From Chloroflexota bacterium (GTDB lineage: Bacteria; Chloroflexota; Dormibacteria; Dormibacterales; Dormibacteraceae): a DNA stretch of 40,510 nucleotides. The notes beneath the pieces were generated by a model. The model was not told the DNA's origin. It saw nothing but the letters and a program-made list of their open reading frames with translations, and ran no database searches. A program made the translations under genes and the position numbers. Positions 1 to 6,665 of the stretch are shown piece after piece (position 1 is the first letter of the stretch; each line of letters starts with the position of its first letter). The stretch spans positions 14,383-54,892 of the forward strand of contig VBJR01000222.1 of NCBI GenBank assembly GCA_005880175.1, written 5' to 3'.

Positions 1-771
1 CGGCTCGATCGGCGGATCCACGTGGAGGTGGTAGCCGCCGGATTCCGACCGGCGGCAGTAGATCGGGAGGATCGGCGTCCCGCGCCGGCACGCGATGGCC
101 GCCGGCCCGGAGGGGACGACCGCCCGGCGGCCGAGGAACCGAACATCCACGCCGGGCCCGTGAGGCAGGTCGCAGAGCAGCGCGACCATGCCGTTCTCGT
201 CCAGGACGCTGTTGATCGTCCGCACCGCCGTGCGCTTGAGCGGGATGACCTCCAGGCCGTGCAGGGACCGCGTCTCGACGACCGCGTCGTTGAGCGAGCC
301 CGGGAACGTCTCGGCCACGGCGGCGACCCGGTAGCCCCAGATCCCCGCCATCGACCCGGCCATGTCCCAGGAGCCCATGTGGGGCAGCGCCAGGATCGCG
401 CCCCGGCCGCGCGCGAGCGCCGCGTCGACGTGGTCGCGCCCGGTGATCGTGATCATCGCGCGGACCTCCTCGGGCGTCAGGCTGCCGATCAGCAGGAAGT
501 CCGCCAGCATGCGTCCGTAGTTGGCGAACGCCCGGCGGGCCACCGCGCGTACCCGTGGGTGGTCCTGCGGGAGCCCGAGGGCCGCGGCGTAGTTCGCCCA
601 CGCGTTGTGCCGCCGGCCGCGATCGGTGGCCCACCAGAGCGTGCCGCCGAACGCCGCCAACGGATAGCGGACCGGCGGTGGGACGACCCGGACGAGCCGG
701 GCCCCCACCGCGTAGCTAGTCCTGAGCGGCCGCAGCGCGGTGGTCGGACGGCTCGGCGCGGCCGCGGCCAT
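1..771 (-). CDS. LpxL/HtrB-family lysophospholipid acyltransferase (PatA-like), 3' end beyond window
   Basis: Reading the minus strand from ATG 771 gives 257 residues that run off the window at base 1. The family transfers acyl groups from acyl-CoA or acyl-ACP to lipid A precursors in Gram-negatives and to phosphatidylinositol mannosides in actinobacteria, at the inner face of the membrane. The catalytic H-x4-D motif is visible as H131 to D136 in a PHMGSWD context, and a second conserved block (LLCDLPHG) lies near residue 205. An in-frame ATG at 798 would add nine residues; I prefer 771 because a GAGGAG stretch lies upstream of it, although 13 nt away. It follows the ArsR gene by about 50 nt and is probably cotranscribed. 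Substrate cannot be told from sequence. The long plus-strand reading frame over this stretch is a GC-driven shadow. Confidence 0.85.
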   Translation of the reverse strand, partial: MAAAAPSRPTTALRPLRTSYAVGARLVRVVPPPVRYPLAAFGGTLWWATDRGRRHNAWANYAAALGLPQDHPRVRAVARRAFANYGRMLADFLLIGSLTPEEVRAMITITGRDHVDAALARGRGAILALPHMGSWDMAGSMAGIWGYRVAAVAETFPGSLNDAVVETRSLHGLEVIPLKRTAVRTINSVLDENGMVALLCDLPHGPGVDVRFLGRRAVVPSGPAAIACRRGTPILPIYCRRSESGGYHLHVDPPIEP

Positions 772-819
772 AGCTGCTGCTCGTCTCCTCGAACCCATGG
801 CTCTCGCGCCGGCAGTTCC

Positions 820-1137
820 TCATACGCTGTCTCTCACCTCGATAGTCGTGCCCTGCTCGTCGAGAAGCTCCCACAGCGCCACCTGGTGGCGCCGGATGCC
901 CTCCAGGTCCAGGGAGCAGTGGACCTGGCGGCCCTCCTTGCGCGTCTGCACGGCGCCTCCCCGGCGGAGGATCGCCAGGTGCCAGCTCACGCGCGGCTGG
1001 CTCATCCGCAGCGACGCCGCCAGCGCCTTGACGCTCAGCTCCCCCTTGGCGAGCAGCTCCAGCATGTGCAGCCGGGCTGGGCTGGCCAGGGCTCGAAAGT
1101 GGAGAGGCAGCTGGCGCCGGTGGATCTGCGGATACAT
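820..1137 (-). CDS. ArsR-family winged-helix transcriptional repressor
   Basis: This 105-residue protein has the small ArsR/SmtB winged-helix fold: an N-terminal helix, a helix-turn-helix at about residues 34-58 (ending SQPRVSWHLAIL) and a wing at about 60-75 (TRKEGRQVHCSL). The ELCVC metal-binding motif of arsenic or cadmium sensors is absent and C74 is the only cysteine, so it is probably not a metal sensor; related members sense redox state, lipids or other signals. It is the first gene of a likely two-gene unit with the acyltransferase. Two operator-like palindromes sit at and just upstream of its start codon, indicating autoregulation and possible control of the divergent membrane-protein pair. 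Family assignment is firm; the ligand is unknown. Confidence 0.9.
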   Translation of the reverse strand: MYPQIHRRQLPLHFRALASPARLHMLELLAKGELSVKALAASLRMSQPRVSWHLAILRRGGAVQTRKEGRQVHCSLDLEGIRRHQVALWELLDEQGTTIEVRDSV

Positions 1138-1151
1138 AAGGGATCCTTTAT
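1136..1151. promoter_or_regulatory. Operator-like palindrome 1 (ATAAxGGATCCxTTAT)
   Basis: The sequence ATAAGGGATCCTTTAT is a dyad with one mismatched pair. It overlaps the arsR start codon (ATG at 1137). It shares its half-site with palindrome 2, whose centre is 29 bp away, close to three helical turns. Binding by the ArsR protein is inferred. Confidence 0.6.
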
Positions 1152-1163
1152 CGAAGCCTAACG

Positions 1164-1181
1164 CATAAAGGGTCCTTTATG
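1164..1181. promoter_or_regulatory. Operator-like palindrome 2 (CATAAAGG-GT-CCTTTATG)
   Basis: A perfect 8-bp inverted repeat with a 2-bp centre lies in the divergent gap between arsR and the Holin-X-like gene. It is the most AT-rich element nearby and matches palindrome 1 in its half-site (ATAAAGG). It is the likely high-affinity ArsR operator. Confidence 0.65.
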
Positions 1182-1234
1182 TATGGTTCTCACCTCCGGC
1201 CGGACGTTTTTCTTCCCACTGCGTATCCTTCTTC

Positions 1235-1630
1235 TTGACAGTGAACAGGGCAGAGCGATCCTCCGCCGAGCTGGCCCAGGACATCGTCCACGAGGCCCAG
1301 GACCTGGTCCAGCTGGAGCTGCAGCTGGCGAAGCAGGAGCTGAAAGAGCTCGCGATGCGCAACGGCATCGCGTTCGGCCTGCTCGCCTTCGGCACCGTCC
1401 TGCTGGTGCTGGCGGTGCTCGTCGTGCTGCCCATGCTGCTGCTGGTGGTCCTGTGGGACCAGCACGTTCTCGGTGCGCTGATCTGGCTCGGGGGCTACGT
1501 CGTGGTCGGGGCGGCGCTGCTGCTCGTCGGCCGCCTGCTCCTGCGCCTGGAAGCGCCCAGGCGGACGCTCTCGAGCCTCGAGGAGACCAAACGATGGGCC
1601 CTTCGTCAGATCAGATCGAGCGACAGATAA
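1235..1630 (+). CDS. Holin-X/phage-holin-superfamily-III-like membrane protein
   Basis: 131 residues: an amphipathic charged N-terminal helix (1-40, rich in E, Q and L, coiled-coil-like) is followed by two hydrophobic spans at about 44-74 and 78-104 and a short basic tail. This matches the small actinobacterial Holin-X-type proteins. Despite the name these are usually chromosomal and not phage lysis genes, and their role is unknown. Start choice is uncertain: TTG 1235 or GTG 1241, with a TATCCT box at 1224-1229 and no clear ribosome-binding site. The 3' end overlaps the next gene by 37 nt, so the two are probably made together. It diverges from arsR across the operator pair. Confidence 0.7.
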   Translation: MTVNRAERSSAELAQDIVHEAQDLVQLELQLAKQELKELAMRNGIAFGLLAFGTVLLVLAVLVVLPMLLLVVLWDQHVLGALIWLGGYVVVGAALLLVGRLLLRLEAPRRTLSSLEETKRWALRQIRSSDR

Positions 1631-2097
1631 CCGAGGTCAGGGGCTCGATGGAGTCGAAGATCGTCGAGCTGCGCGAACGGAGCGAGCGCCAGATGCAGCG
1701 CGCCAAGCGGACGGCGGTGATCGTCGCCGGCGCGGGCGCGGCGCTGGGCGTCGCCGCCCTGGGCGCGTTCGTCATCTACCGGCTGACCCGCCCGACCACG
1801 CCCGGCGAGCGCGTCGGCCGGCTGCTCCCGCGCGGCGTCACCCGTCTGCCGCGCAGCCTGCGCCACGCCCGGCTGGCCGCCGGCAAACGCCTGCGCGACG
1901 GGATGCCGCCGGTGCGCCTGTACATCGGCGACCGCCAGCTCGGCGAGGAGCGCGCGACCACGCGGTGGGAGAAGATCGCGGTGCGCGCCGCGCAGGCCGC
2001 CGGCACGGCGGCGGCGGGCGCGATCGCGTCGCGCGTGATGGCCGGTCTGACGGACGCGCTCCGGAACCGCGGCGAGACGGGCGGCCGAACTTCCTAG
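1594..2097 (+). CDS. DUF3618-like single-pass membrane protein
   Basis: 167 residues starting at ATG 1594, with GAGGAG about 8 nt upstream. The first 40 residues form a charged helix (DQIERQITEVRGSMESK) typical of the DUF3618 N-terminus, followed by a transmembrane helix at about 40-63 and a basic soluble tail rich in Arg and Gly. Holin-X-like and DUF3618-like genes commonly occur together in high-GC bacteria, and here they overlap by 37 nt. A role in envelope physiology is a guess. The Arg-rich C-terminal half has no recognised domain. Confidence 0.6.
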   Translation: MGPSSDQIERQITEVRGSMESKIVELRERSERQMQRAKRTAVIVAGAGAALGVAALGAFVIYRLTRPTTPGERVGRLLPRGVTRLPRSLRHARLAAGKRLRDGMPPVRLYIGDRQLGEERATTRWEKIAVRAAQAAGTAAAGAIASRVMAGLTDALRNRGETGGRTS

Positions 2098-2156
2098 CGC
2101 CCCTCGCGAGGGCGAGGGTGGTTCACGCGGCCGAAGAACGCTCCCGAATATCCGCC

Positions 2157-2774
2157 CTACGGGTCCAGTCGCAGGTTCGCGCCCGACAGCGGGGCCGACG
2201 CCGGCCCCGCCAGCCACGCGATCACCCGCGCCACCTCGTCCGGGCGCAGGGCCGGGTCCCGCGGGGCGCCGCTCAGCGCCAGCATCGGGGTCGCGATCGA
2301 GCCCGGGCTGACCGCGTTGACCCGGATGCCCAGCGGCCGGCCCTCGACGGCCAGCGCCTCCGTCAGCCCGGCCAGGCCCGACTTGGCGGCCACGTAGGCG
2401 GCCATCCGGGGGAACTTCTCGGTTCCCGCGACCCCCGACAGGCTGGACACGTTCACGATCGCCCCACCGGCCCCCATCCGCCGGAACGCGGCACGGCTGC
2501 ACAGGAACGGGCCCCGCAGCCCGGCCCGCAGCGTCTCGTCCCAGTCGGCGGCCGACAGCTCGGTCAGCAGCCTCGGGATCAGCACGGCCGCGTTGTTGAC
2601 CAGCGCGTCCCACCGGCCCAGCCGCGCCGCCGCCCGCTCGACCTGGGCCTCGTCGCCCACGTCGATCCCGTCGCGACGGCTCCAGGACACGACCTCCCAG
2701 CCCCGGGCCTCCAGCTCGCGGACCACGGCGCGGCCCACGCCGCCGGACCCGCCGGTCACGACCGCGACGGTCAC
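2157..2774 (-). CDS. Short-chain dehydrogenase/reductase, candidate sepiapterin-reductase-like enzyme
   Basis: 205 residues with complete classical SDR landmarks: the nucleotide-binding TGGSGGVG at 7-14, NNAA at 60-63, catalytic Ser near 110-111 and YxxxK at 127-131 (AAYVAAKSG). GTG 2774 is chosen because it overlaps the stop of the glycosyltransferase (GTGA). The family uses NAD(P)H to reduce or oxidise carbonyl or alcohol groups in the cytoplasm. As the last gene after a pyruvoyl-tetrahydropterin synthase homologue, GTP cyclohydrolase I and a GT4 glycosyltransferase, it is a natural candidate for reducing 6-pyruvoyl-tetrahydropterin. That role comes from context; the sequence alone does not separate it from other SDRs. 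Confidence 0.85.
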   Translation of the reverse strand: MTVAVVTGGSGGVGRAVVRELEARGWEVVSWSRRDGIDVGDEAQVERAAARLGRWDALVNNAAVLIPRLLTELSAADWDETLRAGLRGPFLCSRAAFRRMGAGGAIVNVSSLSGVAGTEKFPRMAAYVAAKSGLAGLTEALAVEGRPLGIRVNAVSPGSIATPMLALSGAPRDPALRPDEVARVIAWLAGPASAPLSGANLRLDP

Positions 2775-3790
2775 AGCGCCCCCAGCGCGGCTTCGTACGC
2801 GGCGGCCGAGCGCTCGATGCGCAGCCGGCGCTGCGCGCTCTCGCGCACCAGCCGGCGGTCCAGGCCGCGGGCCGCCCCGATGGCGGCCACCAGCCCGTCC
2901 TCGTCGCCCGGTTCGGCGAGCACGCCGCCCACGCCCTCCTCCACCACCTCGGGCAGCGCGCCCCGGCGGTAGCCGACCACGGGGCAGCCGGCCATCTGCG
3001 CCTCGGCGGCGACCATGCCGAACGGCTCGTCCCACTCGATCGGCGTCAGCGTCACGGCGGAGCCGGCCATGAGCCGCCACAGGTCACCCCGGTCCACGGG
3101 CTCGACCGGCATCCCGAGCTCGCGCTCCCAGTAGGCGCGGTCGTACACCGTCCCGGCGAGCAGCGGCTCCAGCCCCGCCCGGCGTGCCGCCCGGACCGCC
3201 GCCGCCGTCCCCTTCTCCGGTGAGACCCGGCCCGCGATCAACGCCCGCGGCGCCACCGGCACGTCCGGCGCCGCGAACGCCGGCACCCCGTTGGGCAGCA
3301 CCCGGATGCCGGGCAGGCCGGCCGCCGACCAGGCGGCGCGCATCGCCTGGGATACCGTTGCGCACCGCTCGCCCGCGCTCACGGCGGCCGCGACCACCGC
3401 CGGCACGATCGGGGGCAGGTGCAGCGTGTGCAGCACCGGCAGGCCGGCCGCGAGCTCGAACGCCTCGGCGTCGAACGCGTGCTGGGAGACCGCGTCACAG
3501 CCGTCCGCCCGAATCGCCGCGAAGAGCCGCGAGAAGGCGTCGCGGAGGGCCGGCAGCGGGGCCGGGGGCGGCCCCCCGCCCGGCATCACCAGCGCCGCCT
3601 CGACGCCGGCCGGGGCGGGCACGGTCACCAGGCGCAGCCCGGTCACGGACGAACCCGCCGCGCAGTACACCGTGACGTCGTGACCACGCTCGCGAAGCGC
3701 CCGCGCCAGGTCCGTCAGGAACGCCTGCGCGCCGCCCAGCTGCGCCTCGCGCAGCGGCGTGACGAGCGAGGCGACGACCGCGATGCGCAC
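2771..3790 (-). CDS. GT4-family glycosyltransferase, candidate pterin glycosyltransferase
   Basis: 339 residues of GT-B fold. The N-terminal acceptor domain begins MRIAVVASLVTP with a GGAQAF loop, PNGV lies at 166-169, the donor-domain start GRVSPEKG at 187-194, and the E-x7-E signature of retaining GT4 enzymes at E255 to E263 (EPFGMVAAE). GTG 3790 begins 6 nt after the folE stop. GT4 enzymes move sugars from nucleotide-sugar donors to small molecules, lipids or glycans. The known cyanobacterial tetrahydrobiopterin glucosyltransferase (BGluT) is also GT4, which makes the pterin-gene neighbourhood suggestive. Acceptor and sugar cannot be read from sequence; a lipid or glycan acceptor is the alternative. 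Confidence 0.85.
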   Translation of the reverse strand: MRIAVVASLVTPLREAQLGGAQAFLTDLARALRERGHDVTVYCAAGSSVTGLRLVTVPAPAGVEAALVMPGGGPPPAPLPALRDAFSRLFAAIRADGCDAVSQHAFDAEAFELAAGLPVLHTLHLPPIVPAVVAAAVSAGERCATVSQAMRAAWSAAGLPGIRVLPNGVPAFAAPDVPVAPRALIAGRVSPEKGTAAAVRAARRAGLEPLLAGTVYDRAYWERELGMPVEPVDRGDLWRLMAGSAVTLTPIEWDEPFGMVAAEAQMAGCPVVGYRRGALPEVVEEGVGGVLAEPGDEDGLVAAIGAARGLDRRLVRESAQRRLRIERSAAAYEAALGAL

Positions 3791-3796
3791 GGCGGG

Positions 3797-4329
3797 TCAG
3801 GGCCGGCGGATGAGCTGGAGGAACTCCGCGCGGGTGCGGGCGTCGTCGCGGAAGCAGCCCAGCATGCAGGAGGTGACGGTCTGGCCCGGCCGCTCCACCC
3901 CGCGCATCTCCATGCACAGGTGGCGCGCCTCGACCACGACCGCGACCCCGCCGGGGTGGGTCACCGAATCCAGCCCCTCGGCGATCTGCCGCGTCATGCG
4001 CTCCTGGAGCTGCAGCCGGTGCGCGTAGACATCGACCAGCCGCGGGATCTTGCTCAGCCCGACCACCTTGCCCTGGGGGACGTACGCGACGTGCGCCTGG
4101 CCGAAGCAGGGCAGGAGGTGGTGCTCGCGTCGTAGTCCTCCTCGAACAGCGCGTCGCCGACCGCGTCCGACGCCTCCATCCCGTAGCCGTCGGTCAGGAA
4201 CCGCAGCGAGCGCGAGACGCGCTCGGGCGTGTCCACCAGGCCCTGCCGGGCCGGGTCCTCGCCCACCTCGCGGAGCAGCCGCTCGACCAGCCGCGGCATC
4301 TCGTCGTCGAACCGGGGGGCGACGCTCAT
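3797..4329 (-). pseudogene. folE: GTP cyclohydrolase I, disrupted by internal deletion with frameshift
   Basis: From ATG 4329 (ATGA overlap with the upstream stop) the frame encodes a normal FolE start through FEEDYDA near 4126. The family then has a strand ending in CEHH, but here the sequence jumps to [17 protein letters not shown] in another frame, which continues normally to the stop at 3797. About 14 residues, including the first zinc-ligand cysteine, are missing. Total length is 533 nt; adding about 40 nt gives a standard 190-residue FolE. The later HLCMEMRG block with the second zinc cysteine is intact. FolE converts GTP to dihydroneopterin triphosphate, the entry to folate, biopterin and 7-deazapurines. 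As written no active enzyme can be made; a sequence error is possible. Confidence 0.85.
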
Positions 4330-4790
4330 CGCCACACCTCCACCGCGTTGTTCTCGGACTCGACCAGGCGCACACGGCTCAGGCGAGCCGGCGACCCCGT
4401 CTCGCGCAGGTGCTCCTCCAGCCGGGCCCAGAACGCCAACGCGACGTTCTCGGCGGTCGGCACCACGCCGTGCAGGAACGGCACGTCGTGGTTGAGGTGG
4501 CGGTGGTCGACGTGGTCGACGACCGCGTCCCGGACCACGCGGTCGAGGTCGCGCAGGTTGAGGACCATGCCGGTCTCGGGATCCGGCTGGCCGCTCACCG
4601 ACACCTCCAGCACGTAGTTGTGCCCGTGGTCGCGGGCGCAGGCGCCGAACACGGCCGCGTTCCGCTCCTCGTCCCAGTCACCACGCCGCAGGACGTGCGC
4701 CGACGCGAACGTCACTCGCCGGGTGAGCAGCAGCGCGGGAGGCGCCGCCAGGCCGGAATCCTGACGGGTGTCCGTATGAATCTTGAGCAT
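4326..4790 (-). CDS. 6-pyruvoyl-tetrahydropterin synthase / QueD family protein
   Basis: 154 residues of the T-fold PTPS/QueD family. Zinc histidines are H32 (FASAH), H55 and H57 (DHGHNY); the catalytic cysteine is C51 (C-x3-HGH); D95-H96 (VDHRHLN) and the terminal ESENN glutamate complete the site. Residues 1-22 extend beyond the usual start, but ATG 4790 has a good AGGAG four bases upstream. The family converts dihydroneopterin triphosphate to 6-pyruvoyl-tetrahydropterin (biopterin) or to 6-carboxy-tetrahydropterin (queuosine). No queC, queE or queF is nearby, while folE, an SDR and a GT4 follow without gaps, so a biopterin-type role is favoured by context. It heads a four-gene minus-strand operon and diverges from the methyltransferase. 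Confidence 0.85.
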   Translation of the reverse strand: MLKIHTDTRQDSGLAAPPALLLTRRVTFASAHVLRRGDWDEERNAAVFGACARDHGHNYVLEVSVSGQPDPETGMVLNLRDLDRVVRDAVVDHVDHRHLNHDVPFLHGVVPTAENVALAFWARLEEHLRETGSPARLSRVRLVESENNAVEVWR

Positions 4791-4802
4791 TTAACTCCTA
4801 CA

Positions 4803-4808
4803 TATACT
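4803..4808 (+). promoter_or_regulatory. -10 box TATACT, leaderless-type
   Basis: TATACT lies 8 nt before ATG 4817, so transcription should start at or next to the initiation codon. No ribosome-binding site precedes that ATG. The AT-rich segment is shared with the divergent pterin operon. Confidence 0.6.
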
Positions 4809-4816
4809 GACACCCA

Positions 4817-5650
4817 ATGCGGTACGAGGACGCCGTGGCCAGCGCGCCCGCCGGCAGCGAGCGCTTCCGGCCCGCGGATCTGGCCCGCCTCGGCCGCGCG
4901 TCGATGCGGCGGCTCCTGGCCCCGGGGCCCAGCGCGCCTCCGCTCGACGACGTCGCCGCGGCGCTGGCCGGCGACCCCCCGACGCTGCTCGCGATCGCCT
5001 CGTCCCTCCAGCTCGCGCGCGGCGAGCGCCTGCTGCGCCTGAGCCGGCGGCGGTGGCCGCCCGCCGAGCGCGAGGCGGCCGCGCGACGCGTGGTGCGGGG
5101 GGCATTCTGGTACCTGGCCTACGAGCTGGAGAGCGCGCTGTGGGACCGGCTGGCCCGCGCCGAGCGGATCGCGCCGGCCCTGCTCGCCGACCTGCCGGCG
5201 GACGGGGCCCGCGTGCTCGAGGTCGCCGCGGGCGGCGGCCGGCTCACGGCGGAGCTGGCGCCGCGGGCGGCGGGCCTGGTCGCGATCGAGCCGTGCGGGC
5301 CGCTGCGCGCGCTGCTCAGCCGGCGGCTGCCGGGCGTGGCCGTGGCGGCCGGGACGGGCCTGGAGCTGCCGGTGAGGGCTGGCTGGGCGGACCTGGTCAC
5401 CTCGTGCGCGACGTTCGGCCCCCACCCGCCACTCGGCGGCGACGGCGTCGTCGCGGAGCTGGAGCGCTGCTGCCGGCCAGGCGGGACCGTCGCCGTCGTC
5501 TCGGCCGAGGAGCCGGCCTGGTGGCAGGAGCGGGGCTACGACCTGCGCACGTACCCGGAGCCGCCCGTCCAGCTCGACCCGGACGTCGAGGCGTTCTTCG
5601 GCCCGGCCCACCCGCCGAGCCAATTGCTGTACAAACGCCTGGCGACATGA
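4817..5650 (+). CDS. Class I SAM-dependent methyltransferase
   Basis: 277 residues. Residues 1-115 are a helical, Arg- and Ala-rich N-terminal region. The Rossmann methyltransferase core follows: motif I VLEVAAGGG at about 133-141, an acidic strand end (VAIEP) and motif IV-like region (WADLVTSCATFG), then PGGTVAVVSAEEPAWW typical of post-motif regions in methyltransferases acting on small molecules. It starts at ATG 4817 behind a leaderless-type -10 box and overlaps the PHP gene by ATGA. The substrate is not predictable. The neighbouring pterin operon is divergent, and no functional link is shown. Confidence 0.8.
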   Translation: MRYEDAVASAPAGSERFRPADLARLGRASMRRLLAPGPSAPPLDDVAAALAGDPPTLLAIASSLQLARGERLLRLSRRRWPPAEREAAARRVVRGAFWYLAYELESALWDRLARAERIAPALLADLPADGARVLEVAAGGGRLTAELAPRAAGLVAIEPCGPLRALLSRRLPGVAVAAGTGLELPVRAGWADLVTSCATFGPHPPLGGDGVVAELERCCRPGGTVAVVSAEEPAWWQERGYDLRTYPEPPVQLDPDVEAFFGPAHPPSQLLYKRLAT

Positions 5651-6663
5651 CCCCGGAGGACGCGGCCGCCACCCTCGCCGAGATCGCCTACCTGCTGCGG
5701 CACAAGGGCGACAGCCACCGCGCACGCGCCTTTTCGCGCGTGGCCACCAGCGTGCTGCGCGACCGGCCGGACATCGACGCGCTGCGCGCGAGGGGGCAGC
5801 TGGAGTCGATCGACGGCGTCGGCGCCACGATCGCGCGCATCCTCGCCGAGCTCGTGGACACCGGCACCAGCACGTATCTGGACAAGCTGCGCGAGGAGCT
5901 GAAGCTGCCCTCGCTCTCGGACATGCAGTTCGAGCTGTCGCCGCTCGTCGAGATGGGCTACCGCGGCGACCTGCACGCCCACACCGACTGGTCCGACGGC
6001 CACGCCAGCATCACGCAGATGGCGCAGGCGGCGAAGGCCCGCGGGTACCAGTACCTCGCGATCACGGACCACTCGCCCCTGATCACGGTCGTCAACGGCC
6101 TCGGGCCGGAGCGCCTGGCCGCCCAGCGCCGCATGATCGACGCGGCCAACCAGGAGGTGGAGGGCATCACGATCCTCCAGGGCATCGAGGTGGACATCCT
6201 GGAGGACGGCACGCTCGACCTGCCCGACGACACGCTGGCCGCGCTCGACGTGGTCATCGCGTCGCCGCACATGAAGCTGCGAATGGAGCGAGCGGCGATG
6301 ACCGAGCGCATGCTGCTCGCGGTGCGGCACCCGCACGTGGACATCGTCGGCCATCCGACCGGGCGCCGCCCCGGCTCGCGGGCGGGCGCCGAGTACGACT
6401 TCGAGGCGGTGTTCCGCGAGGCGGCCAGCCGGGGCGTGGTCATGGAGATGGACTGCGACCCGGCGCGCATGGACCTCTCGCCGGAGCTGGCCGCGCTGGC
6501 CGCCTCGTGCGGCTGCCGCCTGAGCCTCGACTCCGACGCGCACGCGCCCGACCAGCTGCTGTACGTGGACCTGGGCATCTGGATGGCGCGCCGGGCGGGG
6601 GTGGACACGGACCGGATCATCAACTGGCTCCCCCTGCCGGAGCTGCGGGAGGTGTTCGCGTAG
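5647..6663 (+). CDS. PHP-domain phosphoesterase with PolX-like HhH N-terminal domain
   Basis: 338 residues, starting at ATG 5647 in an ATGA overlap. Residues 1-85 resemble the lyase/8-kDa domain of family X DNA polymerases, with a helix-hairpin-helix (ESIDGVGATIARIL, about 53-66). Residues 105-338 are a PHP domain with its metal ligands: HAH 110-112, DH 141-142, E181 (GIEVD), H208, H236 (GHPTGR) and D297-H299 (DSDAH). Bacterial PolX has lyase, palm and PHP domains in about 570 residues; here the whole palm/fingers nucleotidyltransferase is absent, so it cannot be a polymerase. A 3'-end-processing or abasic-site repair nuclease is plausible but inferred. A histidinol-phosphatase-like activity is the alternative. 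Confidence 0.85.
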   Translation: MTPEDAAATLAEIAYLLRHKGDSHRARAFSRVATSVLRDRPDIDALRARGQLESIDGVGATIARILAELVDTGTSTYLDKLREELKLPSLSDMQFELSPLVEMGYRGDLHAHTDWSDGHASITQMAQAAKARGYQYLAITDHSPLITVVNGLGPERLAAQRRMIDAANQEVEGITILQGIEVDILEDGTLDLPDDTLAALDVVIASPHMKLRMERAAMTERMLLAVRHPHVDIVGHPTGRRPGSRAGAEYDFEAVFREAASRGVVMEMDCDPARMDLSPELAALAASCGCRLSLDSDAHAPDQLLYVDLGIWMARRAGVDTDRIINWLPLPELREVFA

Positions 6664-6665
6664 CC

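Noticed and set aside
22..1161. Plus-strand frame of 379 codons at the left end
   Set aside because: Antisense to the acyltransferase and ArsR genes and of shadow-like composition.
1235..1240. TTGACA as a -35 promoter element
   Set aside because: No -10 box follows at 16-18 bp and the hexamer coincides with the start of a coding frame.
2101..2112. Palindrome CCCTCGCGAGGG after the DUF3618-like gene as terminator
   Set aside because: A 12-bp palindrome with no loop or U-run is expected by chance at this GC content.
4326..4790. Assignment of the PTPS/QueD gene to queuosine synthesis
   Set aside because: Possible by family, but no queC, queE or queF is nearby and the coupled SDR and GT4 genes fit a biopterin route better.
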